The notes under the pieces: generated by a model
What the model saw: only the letters and a program-made list of their open reading frames with translations
Told to the model about the DNA's origin: nothing
Database searches by the model: none
Assembly: GCA_944389345.1 (NCBI GenBank)
Contig: CALXMA010000006.1
Coordinates: forward strand, 1 to 47,028
Direction: 5' to 3'
DNA from: an uncultured Alphaproteobacteria bacterium
GTDB lineage: Bacteria; Pseudomonadota; Alphaproteobacteria; Rs-D84
DNA length: 47,028 nucleotides
Part shown: positions 26,308 to 34,583 of the stretch, one piece after another
Layout of the letters: each line of letters begins with the position of its first letter
Position numbering within the stretch: the stretch's first letter is position 1
Made by a program: the position numbers and the translations under genes

Positions 26308-26339
26308 AATTTCCATCCTTTTTTTGTAGTTCTGGTGGC

Positions 26340-26368
26340 AGTATAGCAACATTTTTTTGAAATTGAAA
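26340..26368 (-). promoter_or_regulatory. Promoter of skp
   Basis: Minus strand: TTTCAA (26368-26363), 17-nt spacer, TATACT (26345-26340). Unlike many promoters here it leaves a leader of about 25 nt containing the GGATGG ribosome site. Confidence 0.6.
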
Positions 26369-26387
26369 GCGAAACTTATCCCAATTT

Positions 26388-27056
26388 TTATCGTGCCGGC
26401 ACCAGGCGTATTTCAACCCGTCGATTGGTCAAACGGCCGATGTCGTCTTGGGCGGCGATGGGACGGGCGGCCCCACGTCCAACGATAAACATACGTGCGG
26501 TGTTGACGCCATGCTGGGCGAAATAAACACCAACCCGTTGCGCCATATCCAACGACAGCGCATTCGCCGCCCCCGTGGCCATTGCATCGGTATAGCCCGC
26601 GATTTCCAAGAATGTCGCATCGTATTTTTTCAAGATTTTCGATATGGTTTTCAATGTGTCGGCCCCATCTGGTGAAATATCCCCAACATCCAGTTCCATA
26701 ATTGCATCACGCACCAATATGACAACGACGTCCGTCCCGGCGCGTTGCACGGAAATTCCGGGTTTGCGTAATGCGTCATACAGTTCATATTCCAAATTCG
26801 CCATATAATTTATACTGACGGCGGTATCGTTTTGAACCTTGTCGCCATAATCCATAGACGCCGGTGCATCCACAGAACTGATTAACTTTCCGCCCGAACC
26901 CAAGAACACGGGGCGTTTTGCAATTCTGGACATTTCGGTCATATCTGTGAAACTGGCCCCGCGCAGGTATTGCGGCCATGTTGTGCGATTGGGGCTGTGA
27001 TACTGTACGCATCCCGCGACCAAGACCGACAATAAAACCAAGACGCCAAATTTCAT
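26388..27056 (-). CDS. OmpA-family peptidoglycan-binding lipoprotein
   Basis: The 222-aa product has a lipoprotein signal (lipobox LVAGC, C16), a middle region of about 90 residues, and a C-terminal OmpA domain (about 105-222): FLEIAGYTDAMATGAANALS, QRVGVYFAQHGV, and GRLTNRRVEIRLVP, with the Asp and Arg that bind diaminopimelate in this family. It should link the outer membrane to the cell wall. It starts 1 nt after the pilin-like gene, so the two are coupled; an OmpA lipoprotein paired with a pilin suggests an anchor or secretion accessory, though a Pal-like role is possible. Confidence 0.8.
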   Translation of the reverse strand: MKFGVLVLLSVLVAGCVQYHSPNRTTWPQYLRGASFTDMTEMSRIAKRPVFLGSGGKLISSVDAPASMDYGDKVQNDTAVSINYMANLEYELYDALRKPGISVQRAGTDVVVILVRDAIMELDVGDISPDGADTLKTISKILKKYDATFLEIAGYTDAMATGAANALSLDMAQRVGVYFAQHGVNTARMFIVGRGAARPIAAQDDIGRLTNRRVEIRLVPAR

Positions 27057-27057
27057 A

Positions 27058-27525
27058 TTAAAAGACTTGTCCTGTGGTAATAAATTCTATTTGATTGGTA
27101 TTGGTGGAAAAACATCCATCCGCCCCAGATTCTGCACCGTTGACCAGTACACGTGTCGCCCACTTGGGTGGTGTTGTCATAAAATATTGGCATTCCCCAG
27201 ACGACAATTGGGTTAACGTAATAGAAAATCCCGCGCCCGAATCAACCGAATTTACAGACCAATCGTCGCCACCAATTGGCGCGTTTGTGTTGTCCAGTGC
27301 GCCCGCCGATACCAAATATTCCACAGACAGTCCCGTATAATCGCCACGCATACCCATTAACAAATTGACATTTTTTACAATCTGTTCCATTTCAACAGAT
27401 GCGATTTTTCGTGCCTGATTATTGCGGATAACGTTGTACATACTGATGCCAACGGCACTCATCAATCCGGCGATTGCCAAAACACCTATTACTTCGACAA
27501 TAGATGCGCCCCGTTCTTGAATCAT
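27058..27525 (-). CDS. Type IV pilin-like protein
   Basis: The 155-aa protein has a short prepilin leader (MIQERG, cut after G6) and the hydrophobic pilin helix ASIVEVIGVLAIAGLMSAV, with Glu at mature position 5 (E11), the signature for a prepilin peptidase and pilus assembly. The globular part ends in a Cys pair (SSGECQYF and ADGCFS), like the C-terminal disulfide loop of type IV pilins. Length and short leader fit a type IVb/PilS-like or pseudopilin. A run of six G precedes the ATG. It lies between dnaX and the OmpA lipoprotein, all minus. Confidence 0.75.
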   Translation of the reverse strand: MIQERGASIVEVIGVLAIAGLMSAVGISMYNVIRNNQARKIASVEMEQIVKNVNLLMGMRGDYTGLSVEYLVSAGALDNTNAPIGGDDWSVNSVDSGAGFSITLTQLSSGECQYFMTTPPKWATRVLVNGAESGADGCFSTNTNQIEFITTGQVF

Positions 27526-27540
27526 ATGTCCCCCCTGTGG

Positions 27541-29124
27541 TTATTTTATTCCGACGATTTCCGCGTCTTCGAACAAACTCATTGCGCTGGCGACCAGTGG
27601 GTCAGCCTCTAATTCTTCTTTTTTTTGTTCTGTAACGGTATGGGTGTTTTGCGATTCCATAACGCGTTCCATCACCCATGCCCGCCCGGTTTTTTGTTCC
27701 AGCCACGTTGCCAGTTTATGCGTGAATTCGGCATCCGTTCCACGGTCAAAGTATTTAATTTTTCCGTCTGTGATTTCGACGACTTCTATATTGCTGGTAT
27801 AATATGAAAACAGTAATATTTCCTTGGACGCCTGTAATGCGTTGGCCAAATCATTCGCACTGGTAATAGACAAAACAGCATTGGACTGATGTGCACCGGT
27901 CGTGGCATTTCCCGTTGCCGATTCTTGCCCAGACATCGTCGCCCCACCAGGTTTTCCAGACACCGGTGCGGGACCAGATTGTTGTTGCTTGGCCAATATT
28001 TCCGGCACAGACGGCATATCTGCGATATGCATCAGACGCACGATTAACATATCAAAGCATTGTTTTTGATTTCCTGTGGCCTGCATTTCTGGCATTGCGG
28101 CGACCATAACCTGCCATATACGCGACAGGGTGTTCAAAGAAATTTTGGTGTCTATTTTTTTAATCTTGTCGCGTTGGTCCGCGGTGTACGGCGCAGAATC
28201 AATTTCACCCGCCCGTAACGCCGGATGCATACGTGTGGCCCAATGTGTCCATTCCATCATATCAGACAACAACATAATCAAATCCGCGCCATTTGTATAA
28301 ATTTCGTCGGCCTTGGCCAGTGCATTTGCAACATTGCCCGATAACAATGTTTCCATAAAGTCAACAACAACGCCACGATCTGCACGTTTTAACATATCCA
28401 TAACGGCGCGTTCATCAACGTGCCCGCCGGTTTGGGCAATGGCCTGGTCCAATAACGACAATCCATCACGCACAGACCCGTCCGCCGCGCGCGCCAATAA
28501 TTCGTTCGCCTGGTCGGACAGTTCGACGTGTTCCTGTTCTGCAATCCACGCAAAGTGCTTTTTCAATGTTTCAATCGGCACCCGCACCAGGTCAAAGCGC
28601 TGGCACCGGGATAAAATCGTAACCGGGACTTTGCGAATTTCGGTTGTTGCCAAAATGAAAATAACGTGTGCGGGTGGTTCTTCCAGTGTTTTCAGCAACG
28701 CATTAAACGCACTGGTGGACAGCATATGAACTTCGTCAATGATATATACCTTGTATCGTCCATTTGTTGGTCGATATTGCGCGGCGTCCATAATATCGCG
28801 CATATTGTCAACACCCGTATGCGATGCGGCGTCGATTTCCATAACGTCTATGTGCTGTCCGGCGGCAATTGCGCGACAGTTTTCACATACACCGCATGGC
28901 GTTGCCGTTGGGCCATCAGACGACAGACAATTCAGTGCCTTGGCCAATATACGTGCGGTACTGGTTTTTCCGGTACCACGAATTCCCGTAAAGATGTACG
29001 CATGCGCGATACGACCGGTATTAATCGCCGTGGTCAGTGTTTTTACCAACACATCTTGGCCAATCAAAGATTTGAAATCCTGACTGCGATACTTGCGCGC
29101 TAAAACTGTGTAATTACTGTCCAT
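27541..29124 (-). CDS. dnaX: DNA polymerase III subunit gamma/tau
   Basis: DnaX is the ATPase of the clamp loader that couples replisome parts. The 527-aa product has the AAA+ core: Walker A GIRGTGKT (47-54), a zinc site (C66, C77, C80, C83), Walker B VYIIDEVHMLS, and the sensor segment near FILATTEIRKVP, then domain III and a Gly/Pro-poor linker (about 375-405) with a C-terminal tau-like domain. It is shorter than E. coli tau (643) but longer than gamma (431). AGGAAG lies 8 nt before the ATG. The pilin-like gene follows after 15 nt, an unusual partner. Confidence 0.95.
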   Translation of the reverse strand: MDSNYTVLARKYRSQDFKSLIGQDVLVKTLTTAINTGRIAHAYIFTGIRGTGKTSTARILAKALNCLSSDGPTATPCGVCENCRAIAAGQHIDVMEIDAASHTGVDNMRDIMDAAQYRPTNGRYKVYIIDEVHMLSTSAFNALLKTLEEPPAHVIFILATTEIRKVPVTILSRCQRFDLVRVPIETLKKHFAWIAEQEHVELSDQANELLARAADGSVRDGLSLLDQAIAQTGGHVDERAVMDMLKRADRGVVVDFMETLLSGNVANALAKADEIYTNGADLIMLLSDMMEWTHWATRMHPALRAGEIDSAPYTADQRDKIKKIDTKISLNTLSRIWQVMVAAMPEMQATGNQKQCFDMLIVRLMHIADMPSVPEILAKQQQSGPAPVSGKPGGATMSGQESATGNATTGAHQSNAVLSITSANDLANALQASKEILLFSYYTSNIEVVEITDGKIKYFDRGTDAEFTHKLATWLEQKTGRAWVMERVMESQNTHTVTEQKKEELEADPLVASAMSLFEDAEIVGIK

Positions 29125-29146
29125 GCTATAACTTCCTTTTGTGGCC

Positions 29147-29174
29147 AGAATAGCAAAAAACAGTAAAAATTCAA
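29147..29174 (-). promoter_or_regulatory. Promoter of dnaX
   Basis: Minus strand: TTGAAT (29174-29169), 16-nt spacer, TATTCT (29152-29147). It leaves a leader of about 15 nt with the AGGAAG ribosome site. Confidence 0.5.
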
Positions 29175-29205
29175 GCAGGAAAAGTTATATTTCGTGCAAT
29201 AAAAA

Positions 29206-29529
29206 TTATTTTACATCAGTAATAAAATCTGGGAAAACGGGGTCGTCTGTTGTGTCTGCCTCAGACGCATCAGATGTATCAGAATTTTCGCCGACTTCGG
29301 ATTCCGTATCTGCGACCGCGGTTGCGGACACCCCACGCGTAGAATCAATTTTTCCCTGTTCTGCGTTGACGATACGCCCATAGTGTTCGGCGGTTTGCAT
29401 CAAGCGTTCGCGTTCAATTTCATCGGCCGTCTGGCGTGCCATGTCCATGTATTGTTTTCTTTTCTGACGCCATTTATGACAGCGCTGAATCATCAGTCCT
29501 ACGGACGATTGGTTTTTTTTACTTTGCAT
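29206..29529 (-). CDS. DUF4167-like small alphaproteobacterial protein
   Basis: The 107-aa product has a basic N-terminal part and a helical segment YMDMARQTADEIERERLMQT followed by AEHYGRIVNAEQ, which resembles the conserved core of DUF4167 (repeated YxxLARxA, LAExYxQHAEHYxRI). That family is largely alphaproteobacterial; its function is not established. The last 45 residues are acidic and low-complexity. The N-terminus is shorter and less Arg/Gly-rich than is usual. The gene lies upstream of dnaX on the same strand, with an 81-bp gap and no clear terminator. Confidence 0.5.
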   Translation of the reverse strand: MQSKKNQSSVGLMIQRCHKWRQKRKQYMDMARQTADEIERERLMQTAEHYGRIVNAEQGKIDSTRGVSATAVADTESEVGENSDTSDASEADTTDDPVFPDFITDVK

Positions 29530-29628
29530 ATTCGTTTTCTTTCTAAGCAGGAAATTTATAGTTATTATTTTGGCATTTTACTGCCGTCGTATTTCGACGA
29601 ATTGAATAATAGTTCATCTTAAAACTGA

Positions 29629-29657
29629 TTGCAATCTTTTTTTTCAATTGCTACTAT
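29629..29657 (+). promoter_or_regulatory. Promoter of the PilV-like triplet
   Basis: TTGCAA (29629-29634), 17-nt spacer, TACTAT (29652-29657). The leader of about 18 nt holds a six-G ribosome site (29668-29673) 8 nt before the TTG start at 29682. Confidence 0.65.
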
Positions 29658-29681
29658 CTGGGGCGTAGGGGGGACGTATTT

Positions 29682-31043
29682 TTGCAACGCCAAAACGGGA
29701 ATTTTTTATTACAGGCATTATTGGCATTAACGCTGATATTTTCGTTTATGCCGTTTTTCGCCGGTCGTCTGGCGGCGCGCGATATGGATTCCCAGATGTA
29801 TGCCACCACACAAAAGGTAGAGGTTGCACAAACATCGGCGCGAATTTTTGTTCGTGAAAACATCAATAACCTGCCATATAACACAACGATTGTATCGGGT
29901 GATACATTCGCAGATTTGTTGGAATCGTATGGTCTGCCATTGGGGTTTGTGCCACGTACCGCCCTGGGCCAGGATATATCATTGGTCATAAATAAAACGC
30001 CAATGGCGGTGAACGCATACCTGGAATTAACGGGCGGAAATCTGTCGGCGGTCCAGTTGGCGGAACTGGCGCGCAGAATTGGGTACTATGCGTCTGTGTC
30101 GGGCGAAAATATTTTGGTTGGTTTGGCGTTAGATACCGCGTATTCAGACGTTGTTCGTCGTAATGAAACTAATTTGGATAACAGTGCGTTCTTAACAGAC
30201 CTGGACATGGGCGGGTTCAGTTTGATTAATGGTGGTGATTTTTTTGCGCGTCGTGGCGAATTTGACACGGGCCAGTTTGGAACATTGTCTGTGTTCGGTA
30301 TCGAAGACGGCCGTCGTACCCGCAATACGATTGATGTCATGGTGGCCAGTCGTGCGATATTCCAAAGTCAATCTGGGGAATCTGCATTGTCATTAACGCG
30401 TGGGTCGTTGTATGTTGGTGATATAACGTCGCGCACGGTTTCTATGTTTGGCGACACGGGCAGTTTTACGTCCAACAGTGCATCCGTATACGATTTTGCA
30501 ATGACGGCGGGCCATACCAGTTTTTCTGGTCCTATGAATTGGACGGTTGCCGGCGATGTAATCAGTGAAAACATAAATTTCAGTGTGGAACGTTTGGACA
30601 TAGAATCATACCTGGACGCGTCGCGTGGCCAAGACGTATATGTTGACCCGGATGATTTGGAATACAGTTCGCGCAGTGGTATCGAGGCCGGCACCATATC
30701 CGCATCGAACATTACTATGCGCGATCAGACGTCGGACGCGTTGAACCAGGGTGAAACCGGTGCGGTTGTTTTGGATATTCGTTTGGCGGGAACATCTGTG
30801 TTGCCGGATATTTTACTGGATACGATATCGAACGACGGAATCAGTATAATTGACAAGCCGTCCGCCGAAGATGGAAAAACAATAAATTGTCGCAATATTA
30901 TTACGGATATGGACGCGAACGCGCGCTATAACCAGAAATCTTTGTCCCAGTACATTATTTGCCAGTATTTATTTTGGCAACGTCTGGAACAACGCATAGA
31001 TATAAAACAGTGTTTATTGGATGGTCGCAGTGATTGTATGTAA
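29682..31043 (+). CDS. PilV/shufflon-like giant minor pilin, copy 1
   Basis: The 453-aa protein starts at a TTG (29682) placed 8 nt after a six-G ribosome site. It has a prepilin-type N-terminus (MQRQNG, cut after G6, then NFLLQALLALTLIFSF) with Gln instead of Glu at mature position 5. Next comes a PilV-like region (about 55-160: DLLESYGLPLGFV and an arginine-rich helix) and the shufflon-type motif TDLDMGGFSLINGGDFFARR (172-191). The rest (about 195-400) is Ser/Thr/Asp-rich and strand-forming, suggesting a beta-helix or adhesin shaft, ending in a Cys-containing tail (C433 area). PilV proteins sit at type IVb pilus tips and bind recipients. It overlaps copy 2 by 23 nt. Confidence 0.65.
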   Translation: MQRQNGNFLLQALLALTLIFSFMPFFAGRLAARDMDSQMYATTQKVEVAQTSARIFVRENINNLPYNTTIVSGDTFADLLESYGLPLGFVPRTALGQDISLVINKTPMAVNAYLELTGGNLSAVQLAELARRIGYYASVSGENILVGLALDTAYSDVVRRNETNLDNSAFLTDLDMGGFSLINGGDFFARRGEFDTGQFGTLSVFGIEDGRRTRNTIDVMVASRAIFQSQSGESALSLTRGSLYVGDITSRTVSMFGDTGSFTSNSASVYDFAMTAGHTSFSGPMNWTVAGDVISENINFSVERLDIESYLDASRGQDVYVDPDDLEYSSRSGIEAGTISASNITMRDQTSDALNQGETGAVVLDIRLAGTSVLPDILLDTISNDGISIIDKPSAEDGKTINCRNIITDMDANARYNQKSLSQYIICQYLFWQRLEQRIDIKQCLLDGRSDCM

Positions 31044-32235
31044 ATCGAAAATTTTTGCATATCCCGCACGTGGTGCCAGTATACTGGAAGTATTACTGGC
31101 GATGGCGATTGTTGCGATGGCGACCCCGTTTTTATACAGTCAAATTTCCGACACGAATAACACGTTGCGCGATATCGCCATGGCGAACAAGATAATAGAA
31201 TTACGCGAACCTGTGTTAAATTTTGTCCGCTTGAACCAGGGTGATTGGCCTGCGTCCGCCCAGATAAAATTATCAGATGCGGAATTGGACGAAATATCGA
31301 CCATGCCGACGGCCGGATTCATAGACAAATATGTTGTGAATGGTGCGACAATAACGGACGTATACCTGGGGTTTGATTTGGATGAAACAGATTTACGCGT
31401 TGCACAAATTGCCCGTCATATCGGTTCTGATTGTGCGATTGTTGGTACGGACGGAATTGCGTATGGACGCACGTGGGCTGTATCCGCGGCGGATTTTCGC
31501 CCGGGTGATTTGATATACAGAATTTCGCGCGATTTGGATGGCGAAGACAAAACAAAATATTTGCATCGCACAGAAACAGGTGAAGAAAATCTGAATATGA
31601 TGTTGCGTGATTTGAATATGAACGGCAATCGCGCGTACGATGTGGGTGGAATATTGGGGCAATCGGCCGATGTTAAAAATGCATCGACCCAGTTTATCAG
31701 TACATCAAATTTGGGGGCGGGGACATTGTATTTTTCGTCTGGGGCAAATTTGGATGGCGAACGCGCGGTGTTTAATTCTATGCGTGTGACGGGCGATATA
31801 TCCGGGTTCAGAAATATTTACGCCGATGTTATGAACGACACAGGATACACCACATCGGGCAGTATTATTACAGACCGTGCGACTGTTTTGTATTCTTTGA
31901 ATGTTGGCAATACGCTGACATTAAAATCGGATTCCGTGCGCACCATCAGTGGATTTACCGGGATTCAGGCACATACGGTTTTAACATCATATATATCGAC
32001 CGAAGATATTATTTTCTATGATAATTTTGGTTTAACGATATCTGGTGAATTATTGATGTCCACGACGCCACCGTTAAAGATAGGTTCTTGGGTGTTTCCG
32101 TCGCTGACACCGCCACGTTTTACAGATATATTATTGGACAGGGCACAAATTCCGGTTGCGCCGTCATCTGGTGAATTCGATATAATAATGTCATCTGAAT
32201 GGCGCTATGCGATGCCCACGGGGGTTATGCAATGA
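31021..32235 (+). CDS. PilV/shufflon-like giant minor pilin, copy 2
   Basis: The 404-aa protein has a 18-residue leader ending in ARG, then ASILEVLLAMAIVAMATPFL with Glu at mature position 5 (E23), a standard prepilin. It shares with its neighbours a region after the helix (REPVLNFVRLNQGDWP) and the motif RDLNMNGNRAYDVGGI (196-211), equivalent to the LDMNGNRITNL-type motif of shufflon proteins. The remaining 190 residues are strand-rich. The start is ATG 31021 (a GTG at 31030 is also possible), overlapping copy 1; its stop TGA overlaps the ATG of copy 3 (ATGA), so the three are translated in series. Confidence 0.65.
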   Translation: MVAVIVCKSKIFAYPARGASILEVLLAMAIVAMATPFLYSQISDTNNTLRDIAMANKIIELREPVLNFVRLNQGDWPASAQIKLSDAELDEISTMPTAGFIDKYVVNGATITDVYLGFDLDETDLRVAQIARHIGSDCAIVGTDGIAYGRTWAVSAADFRPGDLIYRISRDLDGEDKTKYLHRTETGEENLNMMLRDLNMNGNRAYDVGGILGQSADVKNASTQFISTSNLGAGTLYFSSGANLDGERAVFNSMRVTGDISGFRNIYADVMNDTGYTTSGSIITDRATVLYSLNVGNTLTLKSDSVRTISGFTGIQAHTVLTSYISTEDIIFYDNFGLTISGELLMSTTPPLKIGSWVFPSLTPPRFTDILLDRAQIPVAPSSGEFDIIMSSEWRYAMPTGVMQ

Positions 32236-33551
32236 TGTCAGTGAAACGTATTTTTTCTGATGATAATACCCAGCGTGGGTCCATGCTGGTTGAATTGCTG
32301 ATGAGTGTTGCCCTGTGTGCAATCATAATGCCGTTTATTTTTCGGTATCAACAAAGTGTCGTTGTTCGTGCAGAAAATATTGCGATTACGCGTGATATGG
32401 GCGAAATACAAAGTGCACTGGAACGCTATATCTTGGATCATCGCGAAGAATTATTGATAACGGTTGGTCGAAACATAACGCGTGTAAATTTGTCTGATTT
32501 GGCAGACTATGGTCTGGCCCCCGATTTGGCCCAGGATACCAGTGGTGAATACCAGTTGCGAATATTAAAGTCCAACGACATCCAAAATCGTGCAACATTA
32601 CAGGGAATAATTGTGCGGTCATCGGATGAATTTACCCCGATGCGCACGCGTGAAATCGTCGCACTGGGTGGTGATACGATGGGCTTTATCGAAGGTAATC
32701 GTGCATACGGTACGTTTGGCGCATGGCATGTTGATACGATGGACTTGGGACTGAATGTATCTGATGGAATTGTTGAAACAACGTCTGTCAATCGCGACAA
32801 TGCGTTGTACCTGTACCGTGTTCCGTCCGACAATGCATCAGACGCAATGATGTTGTCTGGATTAAACCTGGGGGGCCAAGACATAACAAACGTTGCGTTT
32901 TTCAAGGCATCCACCACAGAATTTGCCGAAACCCTGACAACGGGATTAACGGTTGCGGACGACGTGATTTTTCAAAATCGTACGACACTGGACGAAGTGT
33001 TAGAGGTTCAAAATGCAACCGTGTCTGGTGTACTGTCTGCGGATTCCAGAACGATGGAGGTTGCCAAGACATTTTCTTTGTCTGATACGGGAAAATTTAC
33101 GAATTTCACCACTGGGGATTTATGGGTAAATAATATGACATTGGGCGGACTGTCGATTTATGACGACGGTTCTGGTCCGGCGATTTTGGACGTAAACAAA
33201 ACCATAGATATGACGGGCGGGAACATAGACGCCATGTTTGTAACGGTTGGTTTTGCGGGGTCTATAACACCGCGCTTGGTTGTGTATAATGAAATCAAAG
33301 ATTCCGTTAACCCGGATTATTTTTGGGATGTGAACATGGGCGTCGGGCACTTTTTTGACATAACATTACAAGAATTAAATCGTATGGCGCCAATTGCACT
33401 GGAATTGGGTGATGGTGCGGACACAGATTCTGGCCGTTTATTTGGTGCGGTTGCGACGAATGGCAATGCGACAGTGTCTGATTATATGAACGCGATAAAT
33501 GAAATTGCCACACGTGTTCGCGCCAAATATCGTATGTTGAATTTAGAATAA
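32232..33551 (+). CDS. PilV/shufflon-like giant minor pilin, copy 3
   Basis: The 439-aa protein starts at ATG 32232, 7 nt after a five-G run; the frame is open to 32199 but lacks a ribosome site there. It has the leader MMSVKRIFSDDNTQRG, then SMLVELLMSVALCAIIMPF with Glu at mature position 5 (E21). Then follows DLADYGLAPDLAQDTSGEYQ, parallel to copy 1, and SGLNLGGQDITNVAFFKAST (209-228), the clearest shufflon-type motif. The C-terminal half has repeating short strands (TTGLTVADDVIFQNRTTLDE) suggesting a fibrous beta domain. The three copies are paralogues with divergent distal halves. Confidence 0.68.
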   Translation: MMSVKRIFSDDNTQRGSMLVELLMSVALCAIIMPFIFRYQQSVVVRAENIAITRDMGEIQSALERYILDHREELLITVGRNITRVNLSDLADYGLAPDLAQDTSGEYQLRILKSNDIQNRATLQGIIVRSSDEFTPMRTREIVALGGDTMGFIEGNRAYGTFGAWHVDTMDLGLNVSDGIVETTSVNRDNALYLYRVPSDNASDAMMLSGLNLGGQDITNVAFFKASTTEFAETLTTGLTVADDVIFQNRTTLDEVLEVQNATVSGVLSADSRTMEVAKTFSLSDTGKFTNFTTGDLWVNNMTLGGLSIYDDGSGPAILDVNKTIDMTGGNIDAMFVTVGFAGSITPRLVVYNEIKDSVNPDYFWDVNMGVGHFFDITLQELNRMAPIALELGDGADTDSGRLFGAVATNGNATVSDYMNAINEIATRVRAKYRMLNLE

Positions 33552-33564
33552 TTTGTGGTATAAA
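33537..33564 (+). promoter_or_regulatory. Promoter of the zinc-ribbon gene, inside the preceding coding end
   Basis: TTGAAT (33537-33542), 16-nt spacer, TATAAA (33559-33564), then 8 nt to ATG 33573. The -35 overlaps the last codons of PilV-like copy 3. A leaderless start is predicted, separating this gene from the pilin operon. Confidence 0.5.
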
Positions 33565-33572
33565 GAAACCAG

Positions 33573-34073
33573 ATGAAGACAGTATGTGATTTTTGTAAAA
33601 CAGAATATACTTTGGACGCGGTGCCCATGGGACCTGTGAAGTGCGCCGTATGTGGTCATACCTGGGTGGTCCAGCGTCCGCCCCGTCGTAATTCTATATT
33701 GATATTCATTGCGGCATTGTGTGCATTACTGTCTGCGGTAATTTTTGCAATGGCCGTTTTGTATATGAACCAGGTCAAAGAAATTCGTGAAAAACCACTG
33801 GTTGCAGAATTGAATGACATTACCACGGATGTTGATGAAAATGGTGTCATGCGCTATGTGGTCAGTGGCCGTGTTGTAAATCGTTCTGAACAAATCTATG
33901 GTGTCCCTAGTTTGGTGGTCAGTTCATTTGACGCCGACGGTAATGTTATAGAGCGTCAGCGTTTCTTGCCCACGGCAACATTGTTGGAACCTGGGGATGA
34001 TACCCGGTTTATGCATATTTTAACGGTGCCTATAAACAACGTTGAAAAAATATCTGTGGACCTGGAATCCTAG
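33573..34073 (+). CDS. Zinc-ribbon single-pass membrane protein (MJ0042/DUF3426 type)
   Basis: The 166-aa protein has an N-terminal zinc ribbon with C5-x2-C8 and C24-x2-C27 (VCDFCKTEY; VKCAVCGHTW), like MJ0042-type zinc ribbons, a membrane segment (about 43-65, ILIFIAALCALLSAVIFAMA) and a C-terminal domain (about 80-166, YVVSGRVVNRSEQIYGVPSL) like DUF3426. Similar proteins are common in proteobacteria and their role is unknown. The next gene starts 21 nt later with its own G-run ribosome site. Confidence 0.8.
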   Translation: MKTVCDFCKTEYTLDAVPMGPVKCAVCGHTWVVQRPPRRNSILIFIAALCALLSAVIFAMAVLYMNQVKEIREKPLVAELNDITTDVDENGVMRYVVSGRVVNRSEQIYGVPSLVVSSFDADGNVIERQRFLPTATLLEPGDDTRFMHILTVPINNVEKISVDLES

Positions 34074-34094
34074 GATTAAGAACGGGGGAATAAA

Positions 34095-34574
34095 ATGAAA
34101 AAGATAACGTTTGCGCTGGTTGGAATGATGTTGATTACACCACTTGCCACGATGGGTGCGGACGCCCCGTCTGCCCCGGCCACCCAACCCAGGGTCAGCA
34201 TTTTTTCCACCAGCACAGATTGGGAGGGTTTAACCGGCCTGCGCTTTTCAGAATATCGCGGTCAATTTACATCATCCCCCAGTTTTATTGGTCGTGGCAT
34301 GGTACTGTATTATCTGGATGGTTTTCCGTGCTATGGATTGGGGGACGGTGTTCGTGTTTGGGTTGGTCCCCGCAATCAACATGATGGTGAATTGCGCATT
34401 GCGTGCCTGTATCCACCGACCCAGATTAATTTCACATGGCGAAATGCGACGCGTGACGCGACCCAGGACGTCAGTACGGGTATTTTAACATGTCCTGTGG
34501 AATCCGACGGGCGTGATTTGACCATAGATTTGTCTGAATGCGACCAGGGCCCCGAATGGACAGAATATAAATAG
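34095..34574 (+). CDS. Small exported protein of unknown function
   Basis: The 159-aa product has a signal peptide (MKKITFALVGMMLITPLATM, cut near MGA) and a compact mature domain with four Cys (FPCYG, RIACLY, LTCPVE, SECDQ) that could form two disulfides. The family is not recognised. A strong GGGGGAA ribosome site precedes the ATG. It lies between the zinc-ribbon gene and the RluD-type gene, 10 nt before the latter. Confidence 0.6.
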   Translation: MKKITFALVGMMLITPLATMGADAPSAPATQPRVSIFSTSTDWEGLTGLRFSEYRGQFTSSPSFIGRGMVLYYLDGFPCYGLGDGVRVWVGPRNQHDGELRIACLYPPTQINFTWRNATRDATQDVSTGILTCPVESDGRDLTIDLSECDQGPEWTEYK

Positions 34575-34583
34575 TTAACAGTT

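Noticed and set aside
29682-33551. Shufflon with inverted repeats and recombinase
   Set aside because: The PilV-like genes suggest one, but no conserved crossover repeats nor an Rci-type tyrosine recombinase are visible in the window.
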